A DNA stretch of 64,000 nucleotides from JADCRZ01 sp041751095 (GTDB taxonomy: Bacteria; Bacteroidota; Bacteroidia; Chitinophagales; Chitinophagaceae). Below are positions 63,787 to 64,000 of the stretch, piece by piece. The position numbers were made by a program, and so were the translations under genes. How positions within the stretch are numbered: position 1 is the first letter of the stretch; each line of letters opens with the position of its first letter. The notes below the pieces were generated by a model, which was not told where the DNA came from, did not search any database, and saw nothing but the letters and a program-made list of their open reading frames with translations. The stretch lies in the NCBI GenBank assembly GCA_041751095.1, contig JBGSYC010000181.1:101530-165529 (forward strand), in the 5' to 3' direction.

Positions 63787-64000
63787 ATGTTGATAATTAT
63801 AATAGCAGATGATGATGTAAGGAATTATTATGGTATTGAAAAAGTTTTTCAGGCAGCACAGCCCTGCATTACGTTTCACGCTGATAGCAGCAAATACTTA
63901 TTCAGGTTGATAAAAAACGTAGTTCCCGATCTTATATTCTTAAAAGAAAAGATGCCCGGTCTCGACGTCATGTATTGTATTAAAAAATTACGCTCAATAA
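63787..64000 (+). CDS. response-regulator receiver-like protein (3'-truncated by window edge)
   Basis: The ATG at 63787 opens a frame to the window end (71 codons). MLIIIIADDDVRNYYGIEKVF matches strand 1 and the acidic pocket of a receiver domain. NVVPDLIFLKEKMPGLDVMYCIKKLR matches strand 3 and the loop after it, but the phospho-acceptor Asp (usual LLDxxMPG) is Lys (FLKEKMPG). It is therefore a pseudo-receiver if the remainder is intact; an output domain may follow outside the window. It lies 407 bases after the cyclase gene on the same strand. Confidence 0.75.
   Translation, partial: MLIIIIADDDVRNYYGIEKVFQAAQPCITFHADSSKYLFRLIKNVVPDLIFLKEKMPGLDVMYCIKKLRSI

Noticed and set aside
1..64000. tRNA, rRNA, riboswitch and replication origin
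   Set aside because: I looked for cloverleaf, rRNA-like and common riboswitch patterns and saw none; short or diverged RNA genes could be missed without a covariance search.

Overview
The window reads as chromosomal DNA of a Bacteroidota bacterium, most likely a soil or plant-associated member of the Chitinophagaceae. The reasons are two SusC/SusD outer-membrane uptake pairs, lipoproteins and Tat/Sec signals of Bacteroidota style, TAnnTTTG-type -7 promoter boxes, weak Shine-Dalgarno use, and many short intergenic palindromic repeats. I see no rRNA, tRNA, transposase, CRISPR array or phage genes. Species-level assignment is not possible from the sequence alone.

Region 1 (1-13.1 kb) looks like a catabolic locus that works largely outside the cytoplasm. 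It holds two paralogous amidohydrolase/deacetylases, a SusC/SusD pair, a Tat-exported SelA/DgaE-like PLP enzyme, a CBM9-like protein, an MFS carboxylate-type transporter and two exported RidA proteins. A coherent reading is: SusCD import of an acylated amino compound, deacylation, PLP-dependent elimination in the periplasm, imine/enamine quenching by RidA, and uptake of the acid by the MFS carrier. The substrate is unknown. An array of degenerate palindromic repeats follows (13.1-14.0 kb).

Region 2 (14.0-25.0 kb) holds housekeeping and stress genes: a VOC protein, succinate-semialdehyde dehydrogenase, a YncE-like propeller, a YdeI-family protein, a CHAD protein and an SDR. It also has a compact copper-handling block: a DUF3347 protein, a multicopper oxidase with a metal-binding N-terminus and a barrel-like C-terminus, a Csp-like four-helix copper protein, and a divergent HMA-AraC regulator. 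A ScdA/RIC-type di-iron repair protein lies at 25.4-26.4 kb.

Region 3 (26.5-47.8 kb) is a plant-polysaccharide locus. araB-araD-araA convert L-arabinose to xylulose-5-phosphate. A long minus-strand array (susC, susD, clan GH-A hydrolase, sodium symporter, uxaC, uxuB-type SDR, RraA-like, uxuA) imports and degrades uronic acids. An IclR regulator sits beside it, and a matching 15-bp palindrome lies upstream of both iclR and susC, which suggests one autoregulated regulon. A DUF1080 protein and a GH140-like apiosidase flank it.

Region 4 (48.0-64.0 kb) contains pirin and a nucleotide-signalling neighbourhood: an HD protein, a stand-alone cNMP-binding domain and an Npt-like translocase fused to a helical-repeat region. 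After these comes a plus-strand run of an acetoacetate-decarboxylase-fold protein, two flavoproteins and a 1703-residue kinase/ATPase/GAF/class III cyclase. A receiver-like protein that lacks the phospho-acceptor Asp runs off the right edge. The flavoprotein run plus giant cyclase is the least familiar system here.
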